NCBI GenBank assembly: GCA_038380435.1
Contig: JAWZYU010000005.1
Span: 35,300,001 to 35,364,000 of the forward strand
Direction of reading: 5' to 3'
DNA from: Ryuthela nishihirai
Lineage: Eukaryota; Arthropoda; Arachnida; Araneae; Heptathelidae
Length of the DNA: 64,000 nucleotides
The position numbers were made by a program, and so were the translations under genes. Below are positions 1 to 11,873 of the stretch, in pieces (positions within the stretch are counted from its first letter, which is position 1; each line of letters begins with the position of its first letter). The notes beneath the pieces were generated by a model that searched no databases, had not been told where the DNA came from, and saw only the letters and a program-made list of their open reading frames with translations.

Positions 1-1520
1 TTTGAGGTAATTGCCCCTACTCCAGCCATAAATAACCGCTACCGATAAAGCAGAAGAGAATTAACAGATTCCAGTGGGGTAATAAGAAGACCATAGGCAG
101 TCGGGCAGTGGAGCCATCGTCAAGCCTTAGCACACGGGCGTACGAGGCTTAGCAGGCACCACTTAGGAAGCACACGGAGTCAAAGACAACGGCTCGGAGA
201 CATTTATCACATTCTCGGTCATTAGGCCAGCATCAACGGGTTTAAGTCGCCCCTGTGATTCACTCGGGTCACGACACCCACGCCACCGCCGCGGGCCCAC
301 CTCCATTTGTCTCTTCCTCTGTTCTCCCTTATCTCTCGGATCCCGTGTCTTACAGCTAATTTTCTGCGCTGCCTGAAGCGACGCTACGGTGTCCCTGCAC
401 GCGCAAATAAGGAGCACCCTTTATCTTGAGGAGCTGCTTAATGTGGAGCTTACTGCAGCTTGGCTCCAAGGATCAAGGGTCGCGAGATGCGCGCCCGAGA
501 TCATACATTTTGTCACGGTGAGCGCCGCCACCCTGCTGAACATCGGTGCCGACAGTGCAACGAAGGTTTTTGCACCGAGTTGTTCGGAAGCCTTGTTTCC
601 TCACCGTATATGCTCTCATTATTTTCCTCTCTACCTTCATAAAGGAGGACCCAAAATTGGCTTCTTTTGCCATTTTGCAACTTTGTGCTCCACTGAGTTT
701 CTCACCGATAACGTAAACGTAGTCGAATCGTTCAATCTTTAACTTCGGCTTTTAAAGAAAATTCGAGGAAAATCCGCGCTGATTTTACTTGAACCTCAGT
801 TTGAAGTCAGAATTAAGTCGCACGAATCAATAAAATAACGTCTCTAACTAATGTTATAATGATGACGTTTTAAATCCTACAGAACCGAATTTTTATATAT
901 AGTAGAAAAAAAACTGTTTCCAATCGAATGTGCTTCGTTTATGACCAAAGGAACAAGAATATATAAAAATTATTTTAACGTAATTTCACTGAAATTAACA
1001 TGCACCTTTACCATGCAAAAATCTACCGCAAGAGTAGCAAAAATATGAAATCTCAGAAAGCAGTAAAAATTAACATAAAAGAATTAAGATTTATATTCAC
1101 TTTGTCAACACATCAAATGATTGACCCCAGTGAAATGTAACAAAACAGTTCTGGTTTCCTTAGAAATGTAACAAAATGGTTCTTGTTGCATGTCAGACAC
1201 AATTTTTATATGTAGTTTCTATTATATCCATAAATGACATCAAATTCCATTCTATTCTGTAGACTAAAGACTGATCTACACTTTCAAAACATTGCAAAAC
1301 CATATGCACTTCTTCCTGCATTTAAAAAGTAATGTGTATTGTAATGCTTTACGTAGGATCTGAAGGGGTTTAATTTTTATGACGTGTATCGCACAGGTGT
1401 GCCTTAAAGAGTATAAAATCTGCTTTTGTACTTGTGAAAGAGTTGGTTCAGCTTGTGTTACTCCGCAACTCGCTGACGTAAAAAAAACAACAACAAAAAG
1501 CTTTAACTTATTTCAGTTTA
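1..1520. other. No recognised gene; GC-richer first 740 bases
   Basis: The first roughly 740 bases are richer in G+C and CpG than the AT-rich DNA that follows. Short open frames exist on both strands, but they overlap each other, lack recognisable motifs and look like chance frames. From about 740 to 1520 the DNA is plain AT-rich sequence. The GC-rich part could be regulatory or an old mobile element; I cannot tell which. Confidence 0.4.
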
Positions 1521-1524
1521 TAAA

Positions 1525-1718
1525 TAAAATATACCCCCTCACGCAGCTGCTTGCCACAGAGGTCTGACAGGAGCCTGTCAGTTTATATGTCATAGTAGAA
1601 GGTCTGAGAGGATGGCAGGATTTCATCAGAAAAACAACACACACATCTATGCCTTAACTCGGGATTCGAACCCAGGTCCTTAGATCAGTAGCCAAGCGCC
1701 CTAACCACTCCGCCATAT
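1525..1718 (-). mobile_element. SINE B copy
   Basis: Read on the minus strand it begins with the tRNA-like head and runs to the GAGGGGGTAT-type 3' end next to an A/T-rich tail. The palindrome CAGCTG and the hairpin CTGACAGG/CCTGTCAG are present. The tRNA-like B box is recognisable (GGTTCGAATCCC). Confidence 0.85.
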
Positions 1719-2088
1719 TATAAACTAAATTGTAACAACAGTCAAAGTATTCAAAAATGAGCAAACACTGTTTACAAATGTAATAACGTAAACATACATA
1801 GTAGCTAAATATTAGTGTGTTTAGTTGAGAAGAAAAGAAACTGGGTTCGAATCCTTGCACAAAGTCGTTGTCACAGAGTGGTTATTTCGGATCAGAGTAC
1901 TAGCGACAAATCTTGTACAATCATTGAGATTGGCATTACGACAGAATGAATGAAAGGCTGTTTTGATATGGAGAAATCCACGTCCACTAATGAAGTGACG
2001 TCTAGATCAAGGACATTAATATGTAACTACCCTTCAGACCTTGAAGGTACATTCACAGTTGAAATTTTGTTACTCTCACGTATGCAAG

Positions 2089-2485
2089 ATTGGGTTGATT
2101 TTCCTCTAAGTGGCACTTTTTTTGTACACAATGGCCTAAATGACCAGATCACAAGGCCCCGAGGGTTCAGAGATGGTTGGGAGAAGGGGGCCAACAGGAC
2201 AGCTGCTAGGAGACAGATGGTAGACTTCCGTCAAGGCTAGCCAGCATTTTTTTTAACGTGCACAGGGCATGGCTTTCTCCTCTACACGGAGCCACGGTTT
2301 AATGTCCCATCCGACTGACAGCGGCATCTCCAAGCCCATCGTGTTCTCTTTCCGACAGTGGGCAAGGTTGGGGTATAACGGAGATAAATCTCAACGCTGG
2401 CCCAGGGGGGGGGGGGGGGGACTCGAACCTGGAAACTGCAGATTACGAGCCTGGCGAACTACCGACTGAGCCAACCTCCGTCCAT
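2089..2485 (-). mobile_element. SINE A copy, near full length, with TSD
   Basis: It contains all parts of SINE A: tRNA-like head at the right, body, and CAACCC-type tail at the left. It is flanked by a 14-bp duplication (CTCACGTATGCAAG at 2075-2088 and CTCAGGTATGCAAG at 2486-2499). A G homopolymer of about 16 bases at 2406-2421 replaces the usual CAGCTGGG just inside the B box. The body is more diverged than in most copies. Confidence 0.9.
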
Positions 2486-2499
2486 CTCAGGTATGCAAG

Positions 2500-3200
2500 C
2501 AAGCAAAAAATCTGCGGAAGAAATGATCATTACATTAATAAAGAACATGTTAATGACAAGTTTTTTAAAATGCCAGCGTTGTTTATAATAGGAATCTTGC
2601 CGTTTTCGGAAGATATTGTGAAGGAGAGCGCTCTTTTCAAACTTGAAACCTGAAGGAACTTGTTTGCAGTCGACCCTGAATCACAAACAACTATCTTTAC
2701 TTGCACTGCTTTTAAATGGAGTGAGTTTTTGCGAAAAATAAAACTTGAAGATGTAATTTGCGATTTTGTTAACAAAAATAACTTTAAAGTTAATGTTTAA
2801 TTTACAGTCACTTAAGATATACCTACATGTTATTTAGTGACTAAAGAATTAATCAAATAAACTCTCATTTGTATATATAAACTTATATGCAAGTACTTTT
2901 ATTTTCAATTCAAATTCAAATTTATTCCATACTTTTGATACCTTACAAACATGTAATTTAAAACTTATGATAACAAAAGGAATAACTGTTTTTCTTTTCC
3001 AAAATAAATAGACAATTTTGAAAATGTAACATACAAATCTCCACATGAGTCAAAGCTCGTTTATGGAGATATTAGATTAAGAAAACATAAAATATTGTAA
3101 AGCAACAGTACCAACTTATTTAGCATTGACATATAATAAACCCGCTAACATTATGACCCAAAATGTATATTAAGATACTAAATCATGCAAGGTATAATCA
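2500..3200. other. AT-rich, no gene seen
   Basis: AT-rich DNA with only short lysine/isoleucine/phenylalanine-rich frames. The right part probably holds the 3' untranslated region of the minus-strand CR1-like LINE that follows. Confidence 0.4.
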
Positions 3201-3214
3201 CTATAACAAATTTT

Positions 3215-5153
3215 CTACAATTTGTTGAGTATCCATTTCGTAATTAATTTTTTCAAAAAATAAAGATTTCTTTCATTCTTTATGTTGTTAAGTAAACTAT
3301 TAAATATTTTAGGAGCCAGGTATACATAAAGTTTACAAAAAGCTGTTTTTCTGGGAGTAATTGAATTTAAATGTACAACTGTTGAAAGTCTGGTATTTTT
3401 ATTGAAAACTTTTACATTTGAATCATTCCACTTTTTGACAATATATGTTAACAAATGGTAAATATAAAATTTTCGGACTTGTAAAATTTGTAAAGAAGAT
3501 AATAATTTTGGATGCTATCAAACTTTCGTTTCTTGAGAATGCATCGCAACGCTTAATTTTGAAGATTCTGAATAGGGCTCAAATTCGATTCATAAAGGCC
3601 ACCACATGAAATAATACCATGTTCCAAATAAGATTTTATCCACTAATTGTAAATTATTTTTAACACGGACAAATTCAAAAAACTTCTAATAAAATATATT
3701 CTTGAAATCATAATATTCAATCTTTTTACTACGTTTTTTTACATGCAACTTCCATGTGAGGTTACTGTCTATAAATACTCCCAGATATCTAAAATCATCA
3801 ACACCCAGTATAACTGGACAAGAACATGACCAAATTTGACAGCTTATATCATGATAAATTAAATTATTGTATCAATTAACTTATTACATCAGTAGACTTT
3901 TTTTTAGTCTAAAATTTATATATTTTGATTTCTTGACATTTAAAATTAGCCTATTTTTCACAAACCAGTTATTTATTTCTTTTAAATCCTCATTTATTTT
4001 TATAACAATATCATCAATGTTGCCAAGATAAATTAGTGCAATATCATCTGCAAATACAATGTTAATCCCATTCAAAGATAAATCACCTAGGTCATTAGAA
4101 ATATTAAAAATAATATTGGTCCAAGGATTGAACCCTGTGGGACCCCAAAATTAACATCAGCAGATGCACTGTAACAATTTTTTTTATTTTTACAATATGC
4201 TGCCTTGCAGTTAAATAATTAGTTTGCCAAGATAGTATAAGAAATACCATTCCAACCTTTTCTAATTTTTCGAGCAACACACTGTGAAAAAAGGAATCAA
4301 ATGTTTATTTTTTTGCATCTAGAAACAAAACAGCAACTCTAAAATTATCGTTAATACCACGATGAATAATTGAGATCAATTTCAAAATTGCATCTTCTGA
4401 AAACCATATTGATTGTCTGCAAAAAATTTGCATTTATCTAAAAAAATTAATAATGTGTTCTTAACTATTTTTTCAAATATTTTGGCCAAAATCGACAAAA
4501 TAGATATAGGTCGATAATTTTCAAATTTTGTTTCATCGTCCCCCCTTAAAAATTGGTACAATAGTAGCAACCTTAAGGCAAGCAGGAAAAGAATCTGATA
4601 ATTGAGATCAATTTCAAAATTGCATCTTCTGAAAACCATATTGATTGTCTGCAAAAAATTTGCATTTATCTAAAAAAATTAATAATGTGTTCTTAACTAT
4701 TTTTTCAAATATTTTGGCCAAAATCGACAAAATAGATATAGGTCGATAATTTTCAAATTTTGTTTCATCGTCCCCCCCTTAAAAATTGGTACAATAGTAG
4801 CAACCTTAAGGCAAGCAGGAAAAGAATCTGATAACAGAGATTTATTAAATAGAGAACACAAAATGGCTTTGAGTTCTTGGTTTATTTTTTTATAATATAT
4901 ATATATATAAATATTATTAGTACCACAAGACTTTCCAGAATTTAAGTTCTATATAACTGCTTGCACTTTCCTGTCGTATATCTTCAATAAAGGATGAATT
5001 GTATATTTCTTTAAATGGAAATACATCAATAGTATTTGATTTTCGAATAGTTTGGGTTAATTTATATATTGCATTAGTGAAATATTCATTGAAAGCATTA
5101 GCTGAAGCTACTGGATTTTTTATTTCACTATATTTTTTGATCATTATCAACAA
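3215..5153 (-). pseudogene. Reverse transcriptase part of CR1-like LINE (broken)
   Basis: Minus-strand fragments in order give an N-terminal thumb-side stretch (about 4917-5153), an RT core with the phrase ENYRPISILSILAKIFEKI (4382-4654), the catalytic box VFADDIALIYL followed by the KSKYI block (3884-4075), and a C-terminal tail resembling the CR1-type TPRKTAF...LAPKIFNSLLNNIK region (3215-3454). The FADD aspartates are intact, but several frameshifts separate the pieces, so no active enzyme can be made. In a live LINE this enzyme copies element RNA into the nicked target. Confidence 0.75.
4366..4833. repeat. Tandem duplication, unit about 232 bp, inside LINE RT
   Basis: The segment 4366-4597 is repeated at 4598-4833 almost perfectly; the clear difference is one extra C in a C-run (six versus seven). 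The near identity means the duplication is much younger than the decayed LINE around it, or it is an assembly artefact. Confidence 0.9.
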
Positions 5154-5440
5154 TTAATTTATGACAATTGTATTCTTTTTTAATTCTTCCACTTAACTTG
5201 TTAATGACATCCCATTGTTTCTTAAAGTTATTTTGATATAATAATATTTTATTGGTATAATAGTTTGATTTCGCTTCCTTGATAACTTTAGCTAAATGTT
5301 ACGATATTTCTTGTAACTTTGAACTACATTTGGTTTATTGATATTCTCTCCCTTTGCAATTTAAGCATCCTATTTTTTTCATTGATAGAAACTAAAATTG
5401 CATCTGAAATCCACGGTTTTAATTTCTTAATAAAAATAAA

Positions 5441-5633
5441 AAAAATACCCCCTCAAGCAGCTGCTTGCCACAGAGTTCTGACAGGAGCCTGTCAGTTTAT
5501 ATGCCACAGAGTTCTGACAGGAGCCTGTCAGTTTATATGCCACAGTAGAAGATCTGAGAGGATGGCATGTCCTCAGCAGAAAACAACACGAACATCCATG
5601 CCTTACCCGGGGCTCGAACCCAGGTCCTTACTC
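5441..5633 (-). mobile_element. SINE B inside CR1-like LINE, with 36-bp internal duplication
   Basis: Minus-strand SINE B truncated within its tRNA-like head. The segment around CTGACAGG/CCTGTCAG occurs twice in tandem with an offset of 36 bases (5468 and 5504). It interrupts the LINE between endonuclease and RT. Confidence 0.88.
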
Positions 5634-5639
5634 ACTTTT

Positions 5640-6450
5640 ATATTTGATTCAATAGAAGTAGCTTCAGATTCATCTATCATCATATTTAATTCTCTGATAA
5701 AGTTCTCGAAAGAGCCATTAATATGAGGATCAATTATAATTGAACTCCAACCCTTTACGTTCAACATATCTTTTAATTTACTTATATTAGTTTTCTTTTC
5801 ATTAAAAGTGTTAGATTTCAAATTAATGTGTTCCATGTCATTTCTTACAATATGTAAACCAACAAAATAATGATCTGAAATATGTAATTTAATAATGTAC
5901 GCTGTTAAATCCCTGCTGTTAAAATTCCTTACAAACAAATGATCCAAGCAACTGCCTGTTATCTCTCTAGTGATTTCATCGTGGGCAACGTAAAAACCAT
6001 TAACATCTAAAGACTGAAGATATTTTTCAGTTACAGCATCATGCATTTTTAAATCTATGTTCAAATCCCCTATAATAATGGCATATTGGTCATAAATATC
6101 ACTAATCTTATCCTGCAATTCATCAATAAATTCTACTTTTATGTATCCCTGATATCTATAGAAGCCCATAAGTACCATCTGAACTTTATTAAGTTTTATT
6201 CGAATTTTCAACATGTCGGCTGTTCTAAACTCTGTATAGCAATCAATAACATGAATATTAACCTTTAAGTACATAACTACTCCACCTGCCCTATTTTCTT
6301 CTCCACATTTATGTAATATAGACTATACCTATTTAATTTATAACGTTCTATTTCATTAGCTTTACCCAAATTCTAGTATTATCACATCAGGATGTAACCT
6401 AGACAAATTTAAGAAAATTAAAAAATGATCGAAATTTCTTCTTAAACTTC
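5640..6450 (-). pseudogene. Endonuclease (APE-type) part of CR1-like LINE
   Basis: The minus-strand frame up to about 6274 shows the exonuclease-endonuclease-phosphatase fold signatures IIIGDLNIDL, CLDHLFVRN and ISDHYFV. These are the GDxN, DH and SDH motifs that bind metal and cut target DNA. Upstream (6300-6450) a frameshifted stretch reads like the usual ERYKLNRYSLYY and NRAGGVVMYLK part of the same domain. The C-terminal end runs into the inserted SINE B. The catalytic residues are visible but the frame is not continuous. Confidence 0.8.
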
Positions 6451-6829
6451 TTGTATCTCCAGAAATTGTGTTTAAATCCTTACCCCAAATGTAGGACTTA
6501 TTATCAAAAACATTTTGATGATTAATTTTTTCAATTTTTCAAATGTTTTCTCCAGAGTAATATAATATAACATCATTTAAAGTTATGTTCACCTTATTTG
6601 CACATATATTATTATAAATTATATTATTATCCCTCTCTTCACTATGTAAATCGACATTAAACATATTACTCTCACAACAATACATTACTATTGCCTACAT
6701 TCATGGTTGTAAAACAAATTAACAAATAAATAATCCAATAGCTAGTCATAACCAAATGACTAGACAATAGTACAGTTCGAAAGCTTTTCCAGATCAGTTT
6801 AATTCCTAATTCTAATTGCTTCCTAATTC

Positions 6830-7868
6830 CTAATTGAAATTGTCATGTCTTCTAATATAAATTTTGGCATCCCTTACCCACACATACTTATATTTCTTTT
6901 CTCTTTGAAATGTTTTTGCTTCATATAATAATCTTTTTTTATTTTCTGGTGTTAAATGATCATTTATGTAGACTTTACCTTCTTCATATAATATTTTTTT
7001 AATTTCTGATAATCCCTTACCTTCTTGATTTGAACCAAACAAATCACTTATTCTTATACGTTTCTTTGCCTTCCATTTTTTCATCCAGAAATCTTTTACT
7101 TTCCTTGATTCCATTTGCTCTATGATCAGTCTTATTTTATCTTCGTTTTTCACGGGAACTCTATGCGCCACCTGTATATCTACATGCTCTGAACTGATTT
7201 TCAATACCTCCGCTATTTTATTCAGAATTACAGTCACATCTTCAATTCTCTCCTCTGGAACTCCAACGACCTCTATATTGCAATTTCTGCCCACTTGCTC
7301 CAAATCATTTACTTTTTACTTTAACTCATTCATTTTTTTCTGTAAAGCATTATTTTTTTTCCTTGAGTTGTTCATTTTGCTTCCTAATTTCTTCTGTCTG
7401 TGCTGTCATCTCCTTCATTTTCTTTAGATATTCATCCAGCTTATTAGAACAATAAGTAGATCCACGCTGACATTCAGTCATTTCCTTCATAAGGTCCTTT
7501 TTCAACCTGGCATTCTCCTCCAAAATTTCATTCTTAAATAAGTTAAACTTTTCATTTAGTGTTTCTGCAATATATTTTCGTACATCAGAGTCTTCTTTTG
7601 CCCTAGAAACAGAATCTTTATCACTCATATTTTGCTGTGTTGATGATCCAGGGTCAGTTTGAGTAGCATTCCCTTTCCCAAACTTAAATTTATTACATTT
7701 AAATTTCTTTTTCCGTTCTTTGCTCATTTTCCTTAAATTGCCGTCAGTAAAGTCTATACAATAGAAACGATAATCCCGTGCACACGTCGAACATTGCAAA
7801 GATTCAAAAGAATCATCAATTATCACATTACATTCTCCACAAACAGCAGAAATATTTAGAAATTAATT
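6830..7868 (-). pseudogene. LINE ORF1: zinc finger, coiled coil, FP-like C-terminus
   Basis: Two minus-strand frames join across a frameshift near 7310-7350. The upstream frame starts with CGEC and LQCSTCARDYRFYC, a PHD-like cysteine-rich finger, then a basic stretch, then a long Glu/Lys-rich coiled coil (7350-7600). The downstream frame (6830-7303) has NIEVVGVPE, the DIQVAHRVP block and VYINDHLTPENKKRLLYEA followed by YKYVWVRDAKIYIRR. That resembles the FP (25K)-like domain found in ORF1 proteins of arthropod LINEs. Such proteins bind element RNA as chaperones. The N-terminus is lost at the SINE B insertion. Confidence 0.75.
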
Positions 7869-7869
7869 A

Positions 7870-8065
7870 AAAAAAATAAATACCTCTCAAGCAGCTGCTT
7901 GCCACAGAGGTCTGACAGTTTATATGCCACAGTAGAAGATCTGAGAGGATGTCAGGACCTCAGCAGAAAACAACAACGAACATCCATGCCTTACCCGGGG
8001 CTCGAACCCAGATCCCTTAAATAAGTAGCCAAGCGTGCTAACCACTCGGCCACGGGACGGCGAAA
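7870..8065 (-). mobile_element. SINE B copy at 5' edge of CR1-like LINE
   Basis: Minus-strand, full tRNA-like head (CCGTCCCGTGGCCGAGTGG at the right). It has a small internal deletion that removes one arm of the CTGACAGG/CCTGTCAG hairpin. Confidence 0.9.
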
Positions 8066-8223
8066 TTAATTTACACATATATAAATAACTATCTGGAGAA
8101 ACCAAAGGCAATGTATCGGAACTCTCTAAATTTATATCCTAAGTCACAACTTGATTAAGAAGCATCGAGTTGTAGAACATGTAGCAAAATCATACCACCA
8201 CTACCGGAGACAAAAATAAAAAA

Positions 8224-8602
8224 AAAGGGGGGGGGGGGCTCAGTCGGTAGCGCGCCAGGCTCGTAATCTGTAGTTCCCAGGTTCGAGTCCCAGCTGGGTC
8301 AGCGTTGAGATTTATCTCCGCAAAAATTCCCCGCCATGCCCACGGTCAGTAGGGGACACTGATGGGCTTGGAAAGGCAGCCGTCCGTCGGATGGGACGTT
8401 AAGCCGTGGGCCGTGTGCGGGAGAGCCATACCCTGTGCACGTTAAAGAACACGCTGGATGGCCTTGACGGAAGGCTACCCAACAGCTGTTCCAGTGAGTC
8501 CCCTCCCCCAACATTCTCTGAGCCTTCGGGGTCCATGTGACCTGGCCATTTAGCCCATGGTGTGCAAAAAAGTGCTGCTCAGAGGTAAAACAACCCAACC
8601 CA
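8224..8602 (+). mobile_element. SINE A copy
   Basis: Plus strand. The extreme 5' end is replaced by a run of G; the A-box region and everything downstream are well preserved, ending CAACCCAACCC. A possible short duplication, ACAAAAAT, flanks it. Confidence 0.92.
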
Positions 8603-8604
8603 AC

Positions 8605-9470
8605 AAAAATCAAAGTAGACGACAATTACTCAACTGGCAACCAGTAATATGAAACGCAACCACTTAGGTCATCAACTAAAGCGACTTTTAGAAGTTGGAT
8701 CAACTTGTCGCTGAAGGAGAATAGGCAGTCGTAACAAACGATCTTTCAAACTTTTAACAAGTCAGATGTCACCGCTGTTATGCCACGTTCACACACACAC
8801 GACATTACAACATCGATAACTTTACAGAAAAATTTCTTAATAAATAATAAATTTATCAATCAGTTTTTAAACTGAAAACAGTCTTAAGTCTCTAATGCAC
8901 CACCCAATTAACCATGAATCAGCACTTTTGTCACATTAAAGTCTAAAATGCCATTTATGTAGAGAATTGAATAACTCACCCAAAGAGAGCCATCGAGCAC
9001 TGTTCGTTGCAAGCACTTCTACATGAGTGCTTATGTATTCTAATTAAAAAGATACATTTTTTTTTATTAAGTTCAATCAAAGCGATTTTGGAATTATTAT
9101 TTATTTGTTCCCTTTTTTCTTATTTTTCAGTGAATTAAGAATTGTTGTAGTCCTCAACTTTTCTTAAGCTTTAAGCATTTTTCTATATTAGGTAATACAA
9201 CCCTGGGTCCATGGATTTTCATTTTTAAGAGATTATGGACCACTCAATGTCTAAATGAGGTCGTGGAAAGAAATATACCCATCCCTCTATTTCCCCTACA
9301 GATAAGTTCTGGAAATATGGCCTGTGTAATTTTTTAAACTATTTGTGTAATTTCCGTAGACTTTTTTCTTCTGATGAAGTCATGGCTTGTTTCCAAAAAA
9401 CGAAGCAAAACATTTTTAAATAGATCAGGTACGTATTTTGTCCCCTTCCCCCTCCCCTCGAATCTATAAT
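8605..9470. other. No feature recognised
   Basis: AT-rich unique-looking sequence between SINE insertions. No coding signature and no inverted or tandem repeat that I could find by eye. Confidence 0.4.
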
Positions 9471-9471
9471 A

Positions 9472-9547
9472 AATAAATAATAAATACCTACCCCCTCAAG
9501 CAGCTACTTGCCACAGAGGTCTAACAGGAGCCTGTCAGTTTATATGC
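9472..9547 (-). mobile_element. SINE B 3' fragment
   Basis: Only the 3' quarter is present: the A/T-rich tail, the CAGCT palindrome region and CTAACAGG/CCTGTCAG. Confidence 0.8.
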
Positions 9548-9854
9548 AAAAAGGTATAATAATTTAGAAGCTTAATTTTTTTAAAGTTAGATTTTTTACA
9601 CGTATTTATTAATTTTTAACACTTTGGTTTTTTTATTACATGTATTTTACATTGTGCCAAGATTGAATAAAAGTATTATACCTAATATCGCATTTCTTTT
9701 TTCCGTCGCCATTTTTTACGTCCCTTCCCGAAACCTTTCTTGCTATTCTAGCGCTGATTCCTGACAATGTGCCTGAAACAGATAAAACAAGTTGAATCAT
9801 GTGCACTTCGAATGTGGTCCTAGCTACCAATATTTGAGTTTTCCAATGGAGCTG

Positions 9855-10495
9855 CTGAAAATAAAGTGTCCTGGCTCCGTGCATAAATTAGAACTTCTTC
9901 CCAGTTACCACTATACTACTTCTAATGAGTTTTTCTTCTTTTAAAAGAGACACGAGTTGGATTCATGGATTCAGTCGGTAGCACTCCACACTTGTAATCT
10001 GCAGTTCCCAGATTCGAGTCCCAAGTGTGCCAGAGTTGAGATTTATCTCCTCGCTACCCTCGGTATAATCCCCACCTTGCCCACGGCGAGAAAGGAAACA
10101 CCGATGGGCTTGGAAAGGCCGCCGTCCGTAGGATGAAACTTTAAACCGTGGCTCCGTGTACTGAAGAGCCATATCCTGTGCATGTTAAAGAACACGCTGG
10201 GTGACTTTGACGGGTGATCTCCATCTGTCTCCTAACAGCTGTCCAGTGGGTCTCCTTTCCCCAACCATTGCTGAGCCCTGGGGTCTTTGTGACCTGGTCT
10301 TTAGTCCACTGTGTGCAAAAAAGCGCCGTTCGAATGTAAAGCAATTATTTGACTTAAGACAGTTTCGCTCGCGTGAGGGTGAGGAGATATGTTAATCATT
10401 TTTATGTTTTATGAAACTAAGAATAGTGTAGAGAGAAAAATAGAGTTTCTGAAAATAAAGTGTTCTGACTCCGTGCATAAATTAGAGCTTCTTCC
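9855..10495. repeat. 47-bp direct repeat pair flanking a SINE A
   Basis: Positions 9855-9901 and 10449-10495 share CTGAAAATAAAGTG... and ...GCATAAATTAGA with a few differences. They lie in the same orientation 594 bases apart, on either side of an old SINE A. They are too long for a SINE duplication, so they look like two copies of an unidentified element or a local duplication. Confidence 0.6.
9958..10348 (+). mobile_element. SINE A, old diverged copy
   Basis: Plus strand. It has a tRNA-like head (CAGTCGGTAGCACTCC, B box GATTCGAGTCCC), body and GTGTGCAAAAAAGCGCC near the end. There are many substitutions relative to the younger copies. Confidence 0.85.
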
Positions 10496-11250
10496 TTGCA
10501 TCATTTTCAATCTAAAAATGAGTTGCATTGTGCCATTGGTACACGATTTTTCAACCACCCTGTATGGATATTTTTCTCCATCTGCTTTCAGAAATTAAGC
10601 AGAAAAATGCAAAACACTCTATTTGTCGGAGCCAATTGTTTCTAGACAGATTGACAGAATTGTCCGTAATCGTTCATTACGTTCATTACGAAAAGTAAAG
10701 TTCGATGAGAAAAAGAACAGAAAAATTCCGAAAGAGATCTTACGCAGCCTTGAGAAAGGCAAATGGGATTTCGAAACAGTTTGGAAATTGAACGTGCCTC
10801 TAAAAGCACCAAAATACAGAGTACTTTATCGTACCCCCGCTTCGATCTTAATTTAGCTCCTAGGCTGAGAGAGATTTAATACACTGAGAAATTTAATTCT
10901 CTAATAACTTTCCAATGTGCTTATCGCATTACTCCGTCTATTACCATAACAACATGGGCTATTACCTCGAGTTTTCATAAACTCCGATACGAGTTATCGG
11001 TAAATAAAACTACTATGTTACGGAGGCAGGTAACGCGTATGAACGCACAACAGGTGAATATAATATCGGCAATGTTGGTTGACGCGATAGGGCGGTTTCT
11101 CTTCAGGCATTTCTCTCTGCCAGGTGAGAGCTTTTCTATCTAATGGGATGGACTATTCTTCAAGTATTTGTGAAACAAATAATGTTTCAGTACAAAATTT
11201 CTTTGATTCTTTAATTAACAAACAATATTTCATCAAACCTCTAAAATGCT
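10352..11250. other. No recognised gene; one basic open frame at 10596-10855
   Basis: A plus-strand frame of about 85 codons ends at 10855. It is rich in Lys and Arg (for example KIPKEILRSLEKGKWDFE) and does not resemble a mobile-element protein I know. A stop lies just upstream at about 10593, and no convincing splice sites are visible. The rest is unannotated AT-rich sequence. Confidence 0.3.
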
Positions 11251-11263
11251 ATTCTTTCTTTGG

Positions 11264-11634
11264 TTTTACCTCTGAGTGGCACTTTTTTGCACACCATGGG
11301 CTAAATGGCCAGGTCACATGGACCCCGAAGGCTCAGAGAAGGTTGGGTGAGGAGACCCACTGGAACAGCTGTTAGGAGACAGATGGTAGCCTCCCGTCAA
11401 GGCCATCCAGCGTGTTCTTTAACGTGCACAGGGTATGGCTCTCCCGCACACGGGACCACGGCTTAACGTCCCATCCGACGGACGGCGGCCTTTCCAAGCC
11501 CATCGGTGTCCCCTGCTGACCGTGGGCAGGGCGAGGAATTTTGCGGAGATAAATCTCAACGCTGACCCAGCTGGGACTCGAACCTGGGAACTACAGATTA
11601 CGAGCCTGGCGCGCTACCGACTGAGCCACCCCAC
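11264..11634 (-). mobile_element. SINE A copy with TSD
   Basis: Minus strand, full length. It is flanked by TTCTTTCTTTGG-type direct repeats (left near 11253-11263, right near 11636-11647). The 3' tail is short. Confidence 0.92.
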
Positions 11635-11873
11635 CTCTTTCTTTGGTTATTATCTCTGTATCATAACAGTTTTTTATTGTATCGACCTTGAATTTTGCAC
11701 ATAAACGCTCGTAATGATCCTCACAAAACATATATATGAATTTTGGGTCCACTGACAATAGAAAGTCCCATTCCACGACTCAACAGAGATAATCAAGGAA
11801 TACAAATAATCACAGAGTTATTTATATGGAACACTGTGATTAGTGAACTTTTCCGTGATGATAATATATGTAA

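Larger units (their letters stand above)
3200..7868 (-). mobile_element. Decayed CR1-like non-LTR retrotransposon
   Basis: Reading from right to left on the minus strand, the order is ORF1 (zinc finger, coiled coil, FP-like domain), then endonuclease, then reverse transcriptase, then a CR1-type C-terminal tail. This is the normal order of a two-ORF LINE. Every part is broken by stops or frameshifts. A SINE B sits between the endonuclease and RT parts, a second SINE B cuts the 5' end at about 7870, and a 232-bp tandem duplication lies inside the RT. The clade assignment rests on motif resemblance only; a Jockey-group relative is possible. Confidence 0.75.

Noticed and set aside
10596..10855. 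Basic 85-codon frame as a possible exon
   Set aside because: No convincing splice signals, a stop immediately upstream, and no recognised motif. Recorded as unassigned rather than called a gene.
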